The notes under the pieces: generated by a model
Told to the model about the DNA's origin: nothing
The model's database searches: none
What the model saw: the letters and a program-made list of their open reading frames with translations, nothing else
NCBI GenBank assembly: GCA_013414795.1
Contig: CP058732.1
Span: 794,501-858,500, forward strand
Direction of reading: 5' to 3'
DNA from: Candidatus Kapaibacterium sp.
GTDB taxonomy: Bacteria; Bacteroidota; Ignavibacteria; Kapaibacteriales; UBA2268
DNA: 64,000 nucleotides
Shown: positions 50,846 to 59,396 of the stretch, piece by piece
Numbering within the stretch: the first letter of the stretch is position 1
How the letters are laid out: each line of letters starts with the position of its first letter
Program-made: the position numbers and the translations under genes

Positions 50846-52008
50846 GTTTGGTAATCTTTAATTTTGATACAAGATTCAACTTTTTCAGTTAAGTCCACTG
50901 TCAATTTGTCGCATACAAAATAACCATTAGGGGTTAATTTCAAAAACCCGTTTTCAATTTTAGCAAAGCCCAAAGCAATCCATTCCTGAAGAACTTCATT
51001 AAGTTCACTCTGAATATCGACATCAAAGTCTTCTTTAAATTTTTGCAAGCATATACCTTCGGAACGAAGTCCTAACATAATTTTTTCCAGCATTTTCTTC
51101 TCTTCGTCTAAAATTTCACTTCCTTCAATGGGAAGATGATGATTTTGTAGAAACGCAAGATATTGCTTCAAGTTCCTAACATTCCAAACTCTTTTGCTTT
51201 GATAGAAACTATGTGCCGATGGTCCGAAGCCATAATACTCCTTGTGTTGCCAATAACCAAGATTATGAAGCGACTTAAAGCCTTGTTTTGCATAGTTAGA
51301 AACTTCATATTGCTCAAAACCTCGATTTAAAAGAAAACTTTGAATTGTTCTATAAAGTTCATAATCTTCGTTTTCATTTTTTGGAAAGACTTTTCCCTTT
51401 TGCAATTGATTGAACAATGGAGTTCCTTCTTCATAGATTAGTGAATATGCAGAAATGTGCTTCAAATCGAATTCAAGCAAATATTTTAAAGTATTCAGAA
51501 GGCTTTTTTCCGTTTGGTTGGGTATAGAAAAAATTATATCGACGCTGACATTTTCAAAGAAGTCCAAAGCAGATTCAATTGAACGTATCGCTTCGTTGCT
51601 TGTGTGAATTCGACCAAGAAATTTCAACTCGCTTTCGTTCAACGATTGAACGCCAATGCTAATTCTATTAATTCCAATAGATTTGTATTCTGGAAGTTTT
51701 CGGATAAAGTCGGTTCCTGGATTGCATTCTATTGTAAATTCACCAAGACTGGACAAGTCAAAGTTGTTATAGATAATTTCAACAACTTCTGCAATATGTT
51801 TGGGTTCAAGAAGGGAAGGAGTTCCCCCCCCAACATAAATTGTTTCGATTTTTCTGTCGATTTCTGGGTTTGCTTTTAAAAACAAAAGGATTTCATTTTT
51901 CAGAGCATTAATGAATTGGTCGATATTCGATTTATTCGTGATAGAGTAGAAATCGCAATAGATACATTTTTTCTCGCAAAACGGTATATGTAAATAAATT
52001 CCTGGCAT
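50842..52008 (-). CDS. hemW: HemW-type radical SAM protein (heme chaperone)
   Basis: 388 residues. Seen: the radical-SAM motif CEKKCIYCDFYS at residues 9-20 (the extra cysteine next to the site as in HemW), YVGGGTPSLL, GEFTIECNPGT, RISIGVQSLNE and YEVSNYA...HNLGYWQHKEYYGFGPSAHSF. HemW is now regarded as a heme chaperone for respiratory membrane proteins rather than a coproporphyrinogen oxidase, which suits an organism with cytochrome b and caa3 proteins. It lies 1 bp after the sigma-54 activator. Confidence 0.92.
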   Translation of the reverse strand: MPGIYLHIPFCEKKCIYCDFYSITNKSNIDQFINALKNEILLFLKANPEIDRKIETIYVGGGTPSLLEPKHIAEVVEIIYNNFDLSSLGEFTIECNPGTDFIRKLPEYKSIGINRISIGVQSLNESELKFLGRIHTSNEAIRSIESALDFFENVSVDIIFSIPNQTEKSLLNTLKYLLEFDLKHISAYSLIYEEGTPLFNQLQKGKVFPKNENEDYELYRTIQSFLLNRGFEQYEVSNYAKQGFKSLHNLGYWQHKEYYGFGPSAHSFYQSKRVWNVRNLKQYLAFLQNHHLPIEGSEILDEEKKMLEKIMLGLRSEGICLQKFKEDFDVDIQSELNEVLQEWIALGFAKIENGFLKLTPNGYFVCDKLTVDLTEKVESCIKIKDYQT

Positions 52009-52009
52009 A

Positions 52010-53242
52010 TTAGGTTAGATTGTATTGATTGATTTTACGGTAAAGAGTTCTTTCGCTAATTCCAAGGGCTTTTGCAGTTAGCCGACGATTGCCTTTGTAT
52101 TTCTTCAAAGTGTAGGAAATAATTTCTTTTTCGATGTTCTCTAGATTTACATTTTCTCCACTTATATTTGGAAAACCATCTGTTTCGACAATATGATATG
52201 CTTCGGGTTTCAATTCAATAATATTCGTAGAAAGAGCGTCAACTTTTGCGTTCAATTCGTTTATAGCCCCTTTGAGAAGTTCGACATCTTTCTTCAAATC
52301 AAGCAATGTTTTGAAAATTACTTCCAAGCCTAAAGTGGTTTCTGGCGACCTCGAAATAGGAATTAGAGAAGTTTCTTTTGGTTGTTCAGTAACAACATAA
52401 GGGGGAAGTGCTGGCGGAAGATATTTCTTTAAGATTTCAATAGTTATGAAACCATTTTTTTCGAGTTGAATTATTGTTTCAATTAAGTTTTTGAGTTCCC
52501 GAACGTTACCTTCCCATTGCAATCCACGAAGAATATTCAACGCATCAAGCGAAATGCCTTGGTATTTGATTCCCAGACGACTGCAAGTTTTTTCTGCAAA
52601 GTAGTCAATGAGTATTGGAATATCTTCTGGTCTTTCTCTCAAAGGTGGTAGAATAATATGCAAATTTTTCAATCGGTAGTACAAATCCTGGCGAAAAGTT
52701 CCTTTATAGATTTCCTCCTCCAAAATTTTGTTCGTTGCAGCAATTACTCGAACATCAACTTTTCGAATTTCGGTTGACCCAAGCCGATTGAACTCCCCAG
52801 TTTCCAACACTCGAAGCAATTTAACTTGGGTACCAATTGGCATTTCTCCTATCTCATCGAGGAACATCGTACCTTTGTTAGCAACTTCGAAATAGCCCTT
52901 CCTTTGTTCGTAAGCACCAGTAAATGCTCCTTTTTCGTGTCCAAACAATTCCGATTCTAGTAAAGTTTCTGGAATTGCACCGCAGTTGACACTAATGAAT
53001 GGAAATTTCCTCCGCTTGCTTAATTTATGAATTGCGTTTGCAACAACTTCCTTGCCTGTTCCAGTTTCCCCAGTGATGAGAACGTTTAAATCTGTTGGTG
53101 CCACTTTTAAAATGGTTCGGAAAATCTCCATCATCTTGGGCGAAACACCAACCAATCCAAACTGGCTCTTCAATAAATCCAAAGTGGATTGGTCAATTGT
53201 CAAGGGTTCCGTCGAGTTTGTTATTTTTTTTGCTTGCTCCAT
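52010..53242 (-). CDS. Sigma-54-dependent transcriptional activator
   Basis: About 410 residues without a receiver domain. Seen: a short N-terminal region (1-30), the AAA+ core with Walker A GETGTGKE, the sigma-54 contact loop GAFTGA (ELFGHEKGAFTGAYEQ), Walker B MFLDEIGEM and the arginine-finger region GTFRQDLYYRLKN, and a C-terminal Fis-type helix-turn-helix (RRLTAKALGISERTLYRKI). A linker of ~100 residues replaces a sensor domain. It is similar to short NtrC-like activators common in Chlorobi/Bacteroidota. ATG at 53242 overlaps the rhodanese end. Target genes unknown. Confidence 0.92.
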   Translation of the reverse strand: MEQAKKITNSTEPLTIDQSTLDLLKSQFGLVGVSPKMMEIFRTILKVAPTDLNVLITGETGTGKEVVANAIHKLSKRRKFPFISVNCGAIPETLLESELFGHEKGAFTGAYEQRKGYFEVANKGTMFLDEIGEMPIGTQVKLLRVLETGEFNRLGSTEIRKVDVRVIAATNKILEEEIYKGTFRQDLYYRLKNLHIILPPLRERPEDIPILIDYFAEKTCSRLGIKYQGISLDALNILRGLQWEGNVRELKNLIETIIQLEKNGFITIEILKKYLPPALPPYVVTEQPKETSLIPISRSPETTLGLEVIFKTLLDLKKDVELLKGAINELNAKVDALSTNIIELKPEAYHIVETDGFPNISGENVNLENIEKEIISYTLKKYKGNRRLTAKALGISERTLYRKINQYNLT

Positions 53243-53877
53243 TCTTCCCAACCGCCAGCGTAAACAAATACGTTCTTATGTCCTAATCGAATCAAATCGG
53301 TTGCAACCTTGTGACTTGCATCACAAGTACCGCCTTCGCAATAAACAACGATAACTTTGCTATCATCAAATGGAATTGAGGCTAATTTCTGGAAATATTT
53401 GTTCAAATCTTCTTCGAAGGCAAAAATGTTTATTGCTTTTCCAATGTGTTCTTTGGTATAATCTTCCTCCGAACGAGCGTCGATTAATAATAACTTTGGC
53501 GAATCAAGATATTTTAATAATTGTTGCAATGTTATGGTGGGAACCTCAATAAATTGAGAGTTATTGTTTTCTTCTTTGATAACTTTCGCAGCAAGTTCCT
53601 TGGAATTGGGTTGTGGGGTTGTTGTGTCAGTCTTTTGCTTCGAGGAAGTTACCGCTTCTGTTGTTATTTCGGGACTAATGGTATCATTACTGTTAGTATC
53701 AATTGTTTCCTTCGGTGTCAATAGTTTCTCCAAAAGTGTATCGGAAACTACTTCTGGCTTTTTCAAAAGATTTATCCCTTTTGGATTAAGTGTATTATAA
53801 ATGATTGAAATAACAACAGCAAAAGCAACAATAAAAAGGGTTTCGTTTAGAATTTGCTTCCAATTTATGTTTTTCAT
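53221..53877 (-). CDS. Membrane-anchored rhodanese-domain protein, active-site cysteine present
   Basis: 218 residues: N-terminal membrane anchor (~11-27), a long low-complexity linker rich in Thr/Ser/Pro (~40-110) and a C-terminal rhodanese domain with LLIDARSEEDYTKEHIGKAINI and the catalytic loop VVYCEGGTCDASHK. The first cysteine of CEGGTC sits at the persulfide position. Unlike the rhodanese of the psr operon, this one should be active. It probably acts in the periplasm in sulfur transfer or cyanide detoxification. It overlaps the sigma-54 activator start. Confidence 0.88.
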   Translation of the reverse strand: MKNINWKQILNETLFIVAFAVVISIIYNTLNPKGINLLKKPEVVSDTLLEKLLTPKETIDTNSNDTISPEITTEAVTSSKQKTDTTTPQPNSKELAAKVIKEENNNSQFIEVPTITLQQLLKYLDSPKLLLIDARSEEDYTKEHIGKAINIFAFEEDLNKYFQKLASIPFDDSKVIVVYCEGGTCDASHKVATDLIRLGHKNVFVYAGGWEEWSKQKK

Positions 53878-53878
53878 A

Positions 53879-54262
53879 TTATCTTCCCTTTGCTTGTTTA
53901 ATCAAATCGAATGCATAATTGATTTCTTTTATTTTCTGGGTTGCCAATTCTTTCAACTCTTCTCCCATATTTTGCAACAAGTCTGGATGGTATTCTTTGA
54001 CTTTCTTCTTGTATGCAATTTTAACCTCTTCAAAAGTTGCATCACTTTTCAATCCCAATATTGCATATGCTTCTTCAAGGGTTATTTTTCGAAAATCTTT
54101 ATTTTTTGTGTTGCGGGCGGTCTTTGAATTTCTCAAAGCCTCTTCTATTTCCCTTTTAAGTTCCTCCTCTTCATTCAAAAAGACAGAATCAGCGAAATAA
54201 ACACTATCGTCTGTCAAATTTGCTTTCAAAATTCTTTTTATGCGATTGAATATTTGCCCCAT
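53879..54262 (-). CDS. J-domain protein (DnaJ-like)
   Basis: About 127 residues. The C-terminal 65 residues form a J domain: EEAYAILGLKSDATFEEVKIAYKKKVKEYHPDLL begins near residue 62, with the HPD tripeptide that stimulates Hsp70. The N-terminal part is charged and has no Gly/Phe or zinc-finger region, so this is a class III J protein. ATG at 54262 is chosen; the upstream frame lacks a ribosome site. It is 1 bp upstream of the rhodanese gene in the same operon. Confidence 0.88.
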   Translation of the reverse strand: MGQIFNRIKRILKANLTDDSVYFADSVFLNEEEELKREIEEALRNSKTARNTKNKDFRKITLEEAYAILGLKSDATFEEVKIAYKKKVKEYHPDLLQNMGEELKELATQKIKEINYAFDLIKQAKGR

Positions 54263-54350
54263 AAAAAAGCGTTTATACAAAACTTAAAAAACGAAAGAGA
54301 AGAAGAAATATGACAAAGAAAATTATTTTTTGTCAAAATGTCAGTGTATG

Positions 54351-55181
54351 TTAATATGATTCAGATTCATTGGGAAAGTCGACATTGCGAACATCTTCGG
54401 CATATTTTCTGCAGGCTTCCGATATTGTCTCGTATAAATTTGCATAACGGCGAACGAAACGAGGGTTGAAATCTTTGGTCAGACCAAGCATATCTGTGTA
54501 GACCAGAATCTGACCATCGCAATGCGGTCCCGCACCAATGCCAATAGTAGGAATTTTTAATGTCTCGGTAATTCTTTTAGCCAAATCTGCTGGGATTTTT
54601 TCCAGCACAACCGCAAAGGCACCTGCTTGTTCCAAATTCACTGCATCCTGGAAAATCGACTCCGCTTCTTTTGGGTCTCTTCCCCTTGCTCGATAAGAGC
54701 CAAATTTGTGAATACTTTGAGGCGTCAAGCCGACGTGTCCCATAACGGGAATACCGCTTTCGGTCATCCTTCGAACTGCTTGCAAAATAATTTCGCTTGC
54801 ACCTTCAAGTTTCACACCACCGCAACCAGTCTCCTTCATTATCCTTCCAGCATTGGTAAAGGCTTCGTCTGCTGAAACTTGAAAAGTCATAAAGGGCATA
54901 TCTGCAATAATCAATGGTCTTTTGGCTCCTCGAACCACTGCTTTTGTATGATAAATAATCTCATCCAAAGTTACTGGAATCGTTGTTTCCAAGCCTTGTA
55001 CAACATTTCCAACTGAATCACCCACAAGAATGACATCTATCCCAGTTTCATCAAGTATTCGGGCAATTAGTGCATCGTATGCAGTTAGGCAAACAATCTT
55101 CACCCCCGCATTTTTCATTTCTTGAAGGCGAAAAGTAGTAACTTTTCTTGGGTCAACGCTTTTGCTACCAATATAATCCAT
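54351..55181 (-). CDS. panB: 3-methyl-2-oxobutanoate hydroxymethyltransferase
   Basis: 276 residues of normal length. Seen: KIVCLTAYDALIARI, the metal-binding DVILVGDSVGNVVQGLETT, IADMPFMTFQ, GGVKLEGA, PVMGHVGLTPQS and IGIGAGPHCDGQILVYTD. It makes ketopantoate for pantothenate/CoA. It is a separate unit: AT-rich gaps without clear signals lie on both sides. Confidence 0.95.
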   Translation of the reverse strand: MDYIGSKSVDPRKVTTFRLQEMKNAGVKIVCLTAYDALIARILDETGIDVILVGDSVGNVVQGLETTIPVTLDEIIYHTKAVVRGAKRPLIIADMPFMTFQVSADEAFTNAGRIMKETGCGGVKLEGASEIILQAVRRMTESGIPVMGHVGLTPQSIHKFGSYRARGRDPKEAESIFQDAVNLEQAGAFAVVLEKIPADLAKRITETLKIPTIGIGAGPHCDGQILVYTDMLGLTKDFNPRFVRRYANLYETISEACRKYAEDVRNVDFPNESESY

Positions 55182-55277
55182 TGAATACCTTATGCTTGTA
55201 AAAAAACAAAATTAATAAATTAGCAACAGGTACTAACTTAACCTTTGAACTAATTAACGATAAATAATAGAAAGTTT

Positions 55278-56567
55278 CTACTTCAACATTGGTCCGTAAT
55301 GGTCGAACATATAATTGACAACGGCTTCCGCTTCTTTGGGTTTTAAACCTTGATTGGGCATTGGTGGATAATTGGGGTCGACTTTGACTGGATTTAGAAT
55401 AAACTTGACCATATCTTCTTTGCGATTTTCGTATTTTTTCAATACTTCTTTATGGGGAGGACCGACAAGTTTTGTGTCAAATTGATGGCAAGCAACACAT
55501 TTTGCCTTGTAGATTTCCTCACCGTTGATTTGCTCGCCAGTCTGTCGTCCAGCAGAGGCAAGCAACTGTTCGTGATAAGTGATATATTCTTTGGCAATTT
55601 TGAACTGCTGGACTTTGTTTGAAACTGCCAGCAAGGAGGTATCGGAGGCAAAAATCAGAATAAACGAAACCAAAGCAGTTACAAATGCATATTTTGCAAA
55701 TGAAACTTTGCTCTCCTTTAATGAGAAATATGTAAAAACTCCACAAAGCAAAAGGACAAGAATCGAGGCTACAACAAGAATAAAGTTTTGCAATGTAACA
55801 AGATTCTTGGGCATTTGTAAGTACATTAAGAAGTAAATTATAGGTAACAAGTAAAAGGCTATCAATATATTTGTCAAGTTTTGCTTAAAAGGTTTACTTT
55901 CGATAAAGTAATCGCCCTTTTCAGCAACTTCGTCGACAGAATAGGTTTTGAAAATATAGGTTAGTGGAGTGATAATGAAAGCAATTGCAATGAAAAACAG
56001 AAATCTAATAATCGTATTGAAACTTAATAAATCAACTATCGTAAAAGGAGTAAGTTGAAATCCAAAGGAAACGGACAAATTGAAAACCCCAATTGTTAAA
56101 AAGGAAATTACAAGGGATATAAGCGACAAAATACCCAAAAAAACTACAAACAGAAGATTTCTGTTACCGATGGCAATTTTCGATGATTTCAATAATAGAA
56201 TTTTCGAAATAACAACATAAACAATAAACAGACCAACGGAAACAAACAGAACTAAAAAGAAGTCATCTGGGGCTTTTTGAATAAATTGAAGAAGTGCATA
56301 GTAAACGGCTAAAATGGGAACTAAACCAAGACCAATGAAAGCAACATAGCCTTTGCCAAAATAATTCACATAGTTTTTGGAAACAGCAAGGTAGTAGTCA
56401 TCGTTTTTTGAAATGCCTCTCAAATAATAGTAAATTGCGAAACTGCTTGCCCCAAAAAGAAAAGCAAAGTAGAGCGTGAATATTGAAAACCCAAGAAAAA
56501 ACAAAATTTCCAAGAGTTTCAACACTTGTTCAGTATGGGGAATTGCAATAACATTTAGTGCTTCCAT
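55278..56567 (-). CDS. Polytopic membrane protein fused to a C-terminal cytochrome c domain
   Basis: 429 residues: about eight membrane helices (residues ~16-320), then a periplasmic mono-heme cytochrome c domain with CVACH (~354-358), VGPPHKEV and a distal methionine in YPPMPNQG. The membrane part lacks a family signature I can name. It lies downstream of ctaB-coxBDCA in the same direction, 10 bp after ctaB, so it is likely made with the oxidase. It may feed electrons from the ACIII/cytochrome c pool to the caa3 oxidase, or be a separate quinol-linked cytochrome c reductase; no decision is possible from sequence. Confidence 0.78.
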   Translation of the reverse strand: MEALNVIAIPHTEQVLKLLEILFFLGFSIFTLYFAFLFGASSFAIYYYLRGISKNDDYYLAVSKNYVNYFGKGYVAFIGLGLVPILAVYYALLQFIQKAPDDFFLVLFVSVGLFIVYVVISKILLLKSSKIAIGNRNLLFVVFLGILSLISLVISFLTIGVFNLSVSFGFQLTPFTIVDLLSFNTIIRFLFFIAIAFIITPLTYIFKTYSVDEVAEKGDYFIESKPFKQNLTNILIAFYLLPIIYFLMYLQMPKNLVTLQNFILVVASILVLLLCGVFTYFSLKESKVSFAKYAFVTALVSFILIFASDTSLLAVSNKVQQFKIAKEYITYHEQLLASAGRQTGEQINGEEIYKAKCVACHQFDTKLVGPPHKEVLKKYENRKEDMVKFILNPVKVDPNYPPMPNQGLKPKEAEAVVNYMFDHYGPMLK

Positions 56568-56577
56568 TTATCGACTC

Positions 56578-57447
56578 CTACAAGTTCAATATTTTCTGAA
56601 AAGAAAGAATAACAGTAACCAACAAAACAAACATATTAAGATTGATAAAAGCAAATTTATAGAATTTCTGTGGTTGAACGATGGTAACCATTCTGTGAGT
56701 TCGCAAAATCAAAAACATCCCAAGCGAAAGTATGGCAATCAAAGTTAATATGTTGAAATGTTCCAAAAGAAAGATGTTCAAAATAGAAACGAGCACTAAA
56801 GCGACAATCCAAAGGAACGAAATTCTTGCAATCTGCAAATGCGACCATAAATCAGTTAAAACGGGAAAGCCCGCTTTGCGGTAGTCGTCCTCGTAAACAA
56901 TTAACAAGAGCCAAAAGTGTGGAATTTGCCATATGAAAAAGAACGAAGCAACTGCAAGATTTAGGGGATGGAGTAAATCTCCACCAGCGAATGTCCAACC
57001 CATCATTGGAGGAATTGCCCCAATAAATGCACCAGGAATAGCAGCAAAGGGAGAAACCCTTTTCAATGGTGTGTAGATGGCATTATAAATTATGATTGCT
57101 GAAATTCCAAGATACAAAGGCAACGTCCAACCTTTCGTAAGAAAAATAAGTGTTAGCCCCGAAAATATCAGTAATAAGGATAAAAGTAATCCAAAAGAGA
57201 AGGAAAATACTTTTTTGGGAAGGGGACGGTTTTTCGTTCTTTCCATTTTTGCATCAAATTGCCATTCCTGGACTTGGTTCAAGGCAGCAGAACCAGAGGC
57301 GAGCAATAAAACTGAAAGCCAAATTACGAAAATATCGTTGCTTATCGCATTCGCCGAAAGTATGTACCCCAAAATTGCACTTATTGATACTGAAATAGAA
57401 ATTCTAATCTTAATAAAAGTTAAAACGTCCGTAAGTTTGATTTTCAT
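56578..57447 (-). CDS. ctaB: Protoheme IX farnesyltransferase
   Basis: 289 residues, UbiA family with about nine membrane helices. Seen: the first aspartate-rich motif in NQVQEWQFDAKMERTKNRP (prenyl-diphosphate/Mg site) and the second in YEDDYRKAGFPVLTD. It converts heme b to heme o, the first step to heme a of the neighbouring caa3 oxidase. ctaA for heme a is not in the window. It overlaps coxB by 4 bp (ATGA). Confidence 0.93.
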   Translation of the reverse strand: MKIKLTDVLTFIKIRISISVSISAILGYILSANAISNDIFVIWLSVLLLASGSAALNQVQEWQFDAKMERTKNRPLPKKVFSFSFGLLLSLLLIFSGLTLIFLTKGWTLPLYLGISAIIIYNAIYTPLKRVSPFAAIPGAFIGAIPPMMGWTFAGGDLLHPLNLAVASFFFIWQIPHFWLLLIVYEDDYRKAGFPVLTDLWSHLQIARISFLWIVALVLVSILNIFLLEHFNILTLIAILSLGMFLILRTHRMVTIVQPQKFYKFAFINLNMFVLLVTVILSFQKILNL

Positions 57448-58415
57448 TGCTTACTCTTCACAAAGTTGTTGTAAAGTAAATCGACTAGATACTCCAATTC
57501 TTCTTTTTTCAAATTGTTCATTGGGTTTGTCATCTTAATCTTTTCATAACCACGCACTATGTGCAAATCTGGATTGATAATCGACTGTCGAATATATTCT
57601 TTATCTATCGTTATCGTAGTATCTTTTCCATTAACAATCACATTGGATTTGCCTTTTCTTAATTCTGTGAAGGATGGTCCAATGCTCTTTCGTTCGTCGA
57701 TACTATGACATTGAACACAGCCTTTTGCAAAAAGAATTGCATAACTTCCAGTAAGATAATCTTTATATCCCCCAGTATGCATTGCTACATATTTGCGAAG
57801 ATAGCCTTCGTCAACTTCTCCATTCATCCATTGGGAGAATTCTTGCTGGGGAACAACATAGACTTTGGTGTACATTAACGAGTGGTTTAAACCGCAATAT
57901 TCTGCACAAGCAATATCAAATGAACCAATTTCCTTGGGCTCGACAACCATATAGTTTTGCCTACCTGGCACAGCATCTTCTTTTATTCTAAACGCTGGGA
58001 TATAGAAAGAATGGTTGACATCTACCGATGTTATGTTAAACTTGATTGGTTTACCAACAGGTATAAATAATGTATCTGTAACTTTGCCATTGGGATAAGT
58101 GAACTTCCAAGCCCACATCTTGGCTTCTACGTTAATATTTAAAGCATTGGGGGGGACTGCTCTTGCTTGCTTGAAAACATCGTAACTGTAGAAGAACATT
58201 GTCAATACTAATGCCACTGGTACTATAATCCAAATAATTTCTATTGTTTTATTACCCTCGATTTGCGAAGCAACAGGATTTCTTTTACGATTGTATCGGA
58301 TTACAAAATAAATCATTGCGAATGTGATAATAAAAAGCAAGAGGACAGAAATGCCAATAATGTAGAGCATTACATTATCGACATTCTTTGCATAATCACT
58401 AGCAATTTGGAACAT
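57444..58415 (-). CDS. coxB: Cytochrome c oxidase subunit II with fused cytochrome c (caa3 type)
   Basis: About 323 residues from the ATG at 58415 after GGAGG. Two N-terminal membrane helices (~12-35 and ~55-80), a CuA domain with NHSFYIPAF and CAEYCGLNHSLM (both cysteines, histidines and methionine of CuA), then a C-terminal cytochrome c domain with CVQCH and a late methionine (KIKMTNPMNNL). The fusion defines a caa3 oxidase that takes electrons directly from a cytochrome c or ACIII. Confidence 0.95.
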   Translation of the reverse strand: MFQIASDYAKNVDNVMLYIIGISVLLLFIITFAMIYFVIRYNRKRNPVASQIEGNKTIEIIWIIVPVALVLTMFFYSYDVFKQARAVPPNALNINVEAKMWAWKFTYPNGKVTDTLFIPVGKPIKFNITSVDVNHSFYIPAFRIKEDAVPGRQNYMVVEPKEIGSFDIACAEYCGLNHSLMYTKVYVVPQQEFSQWMNGEVDEGYLRKYVAMHTGGYKDYLTGSYAILFAKGCVQCHSIDERKSIGPSFTELRKGKSNVIVNGKDTTITIDKEYIRQSIINPDLHIVRGYEKIKMTNPMNNLKKEELEYLVDLLYNNFVKSKQ

Positions 58416-58429
58416 TTTAGCCTCCAAAA

Positions 58430-58717
58430 TTACCTAAAGAAAATATCAGTTGATGTAAGAATAAAGATTGAAGCGAGCGTTACAAGAGCCACAAGCAGAA
58501 ACACCTTGAAAATCAAATCGTCGAATTTAATATGCATAAAGTAGTTAATGACAAAAGTAGATTTCACAGCAGCAATCAACAATGCAATAAATAGAGAGAA
58601 CCGACCGAAATCAATTCCAGCAATAGTCACTGTCAACACTGTAAGAGAAATCAAACTTAACCAAACAAGAATGTAAGTTCCGTATGGTATAAAGTGTTCT
58701 TTATGTTCTTTTTCCAT
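58430..58717 (-). CDS. coxD: Cytochrome c oxidase subunit IV
   Basis: 95 residues with three membrane helices and the typical HFIPYGTYILVWLSLISLT beginning and KSTFVINYFMHIKFDDL segment of prokaryotic caa3 subunit IV. It lies between coxC and coxB with short spacing (10 and 14 bp). Confidence 0.9.
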   Translation of the reverse strand: MEKEHKEHFIPYGTYILVWLSLISLTVLTVTIAGIDFGRFSLFIALLIAAVKSTFVINYFMHIKFDDLIFKVFLLVALVTLASIFILTSTDIFFR

Positions 58718-58727
58718 AGCCCACCTA

Positions 58728-59396
58728 TCAATGAATTAAGTAAAACAATGGGAAAAGGAAAATCCAGATTAAATCGACAAGGTGCCAATACAAACCAGAA
58801 TTTTCCAATTTAATATAATCTTCTTTTGTTATCTTATTTCTCAAAAGGAAAACAAGCATAAAGGAAAGAACAACAATTCCAATGAGAACGTGAAGAGCGT
58901 GCAAGCCAGTCATAGAAAAGTACATTCCGTAGAAAACAATTTCTCCGTTAGGTTTGGAAAGCAATTCTGGACTATTGGGTGCAATTCCGTGGGAGAATTT
59001 AGCAGTCCATTCAAAGTATTTTATTACTAAAAAAGCCAAGCCCATTAGAATTGTAGAAACGAGGAAAATAATGGACAAATCCTTTTTTCCCCTTTGGATT
59101 GCCGCTATCGACAAAGCCATTGTCAAACTACTTGTAAGTAGAATAATTGTGTTAACAGTTCCAAGAATTATGTTAAGTTCTTGGCCACCGATAACGAAAT
59201 CTTTTGTGTACTGCAATCGATATGCCATATACAAAAGGAAAAGCCCGCCGAAGAGAAGCAACTCTGTAAAAAGAAAAAGCCACATCCCAATTTTCGCTCC
59301 GACAGCGTCTTTATGTTGGTGTGGGTCGGAGATGTGGTGTGCTTTTGTTCCGACTTCCTGCTGTACTATTGTGTTTGTTGCGTCAAGACTTTCCAT
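58728..59396 (-). CDS. coxC: Cytochrome c oxidase subunit III
   Basis: About 222 residues with five membrane helices (the short form usual in caa3 oxidases). Seen: [50 protein letters not shown] and [18 protein letters not shown] at 59396 is preferred; another ATG at 59408 lies four codons upstream. Either way the start overlaps the coxA end, indicating translational coupling. Confidence 0.93.
   Translation of the reverse strand: MESLDATNTIVQQEVGTKAHHISDPHQHKDAVGAKIGMWLFLFTELLLFGGLFLLYMAYRLQYTKDFVIGGQELNIILGTVNTIILLTSSLTMALSIAAIQRGKKDLSIIFLVSTILMGLAFLVIKYFEWTAKFSHGIAPNSPELLSKPNGEIVFYGMYFSMTGLHALHVLIGIVVLSFMLVFLLRNKITKEDYIKLENSGLYWHLVDLIWIFLFPLFYLIH

Noticed and set aside
55207-55214. TAATTTTG before panB
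   Set aside because: The nearest TTG is only about 9 nt upstream, too close for the consensus.
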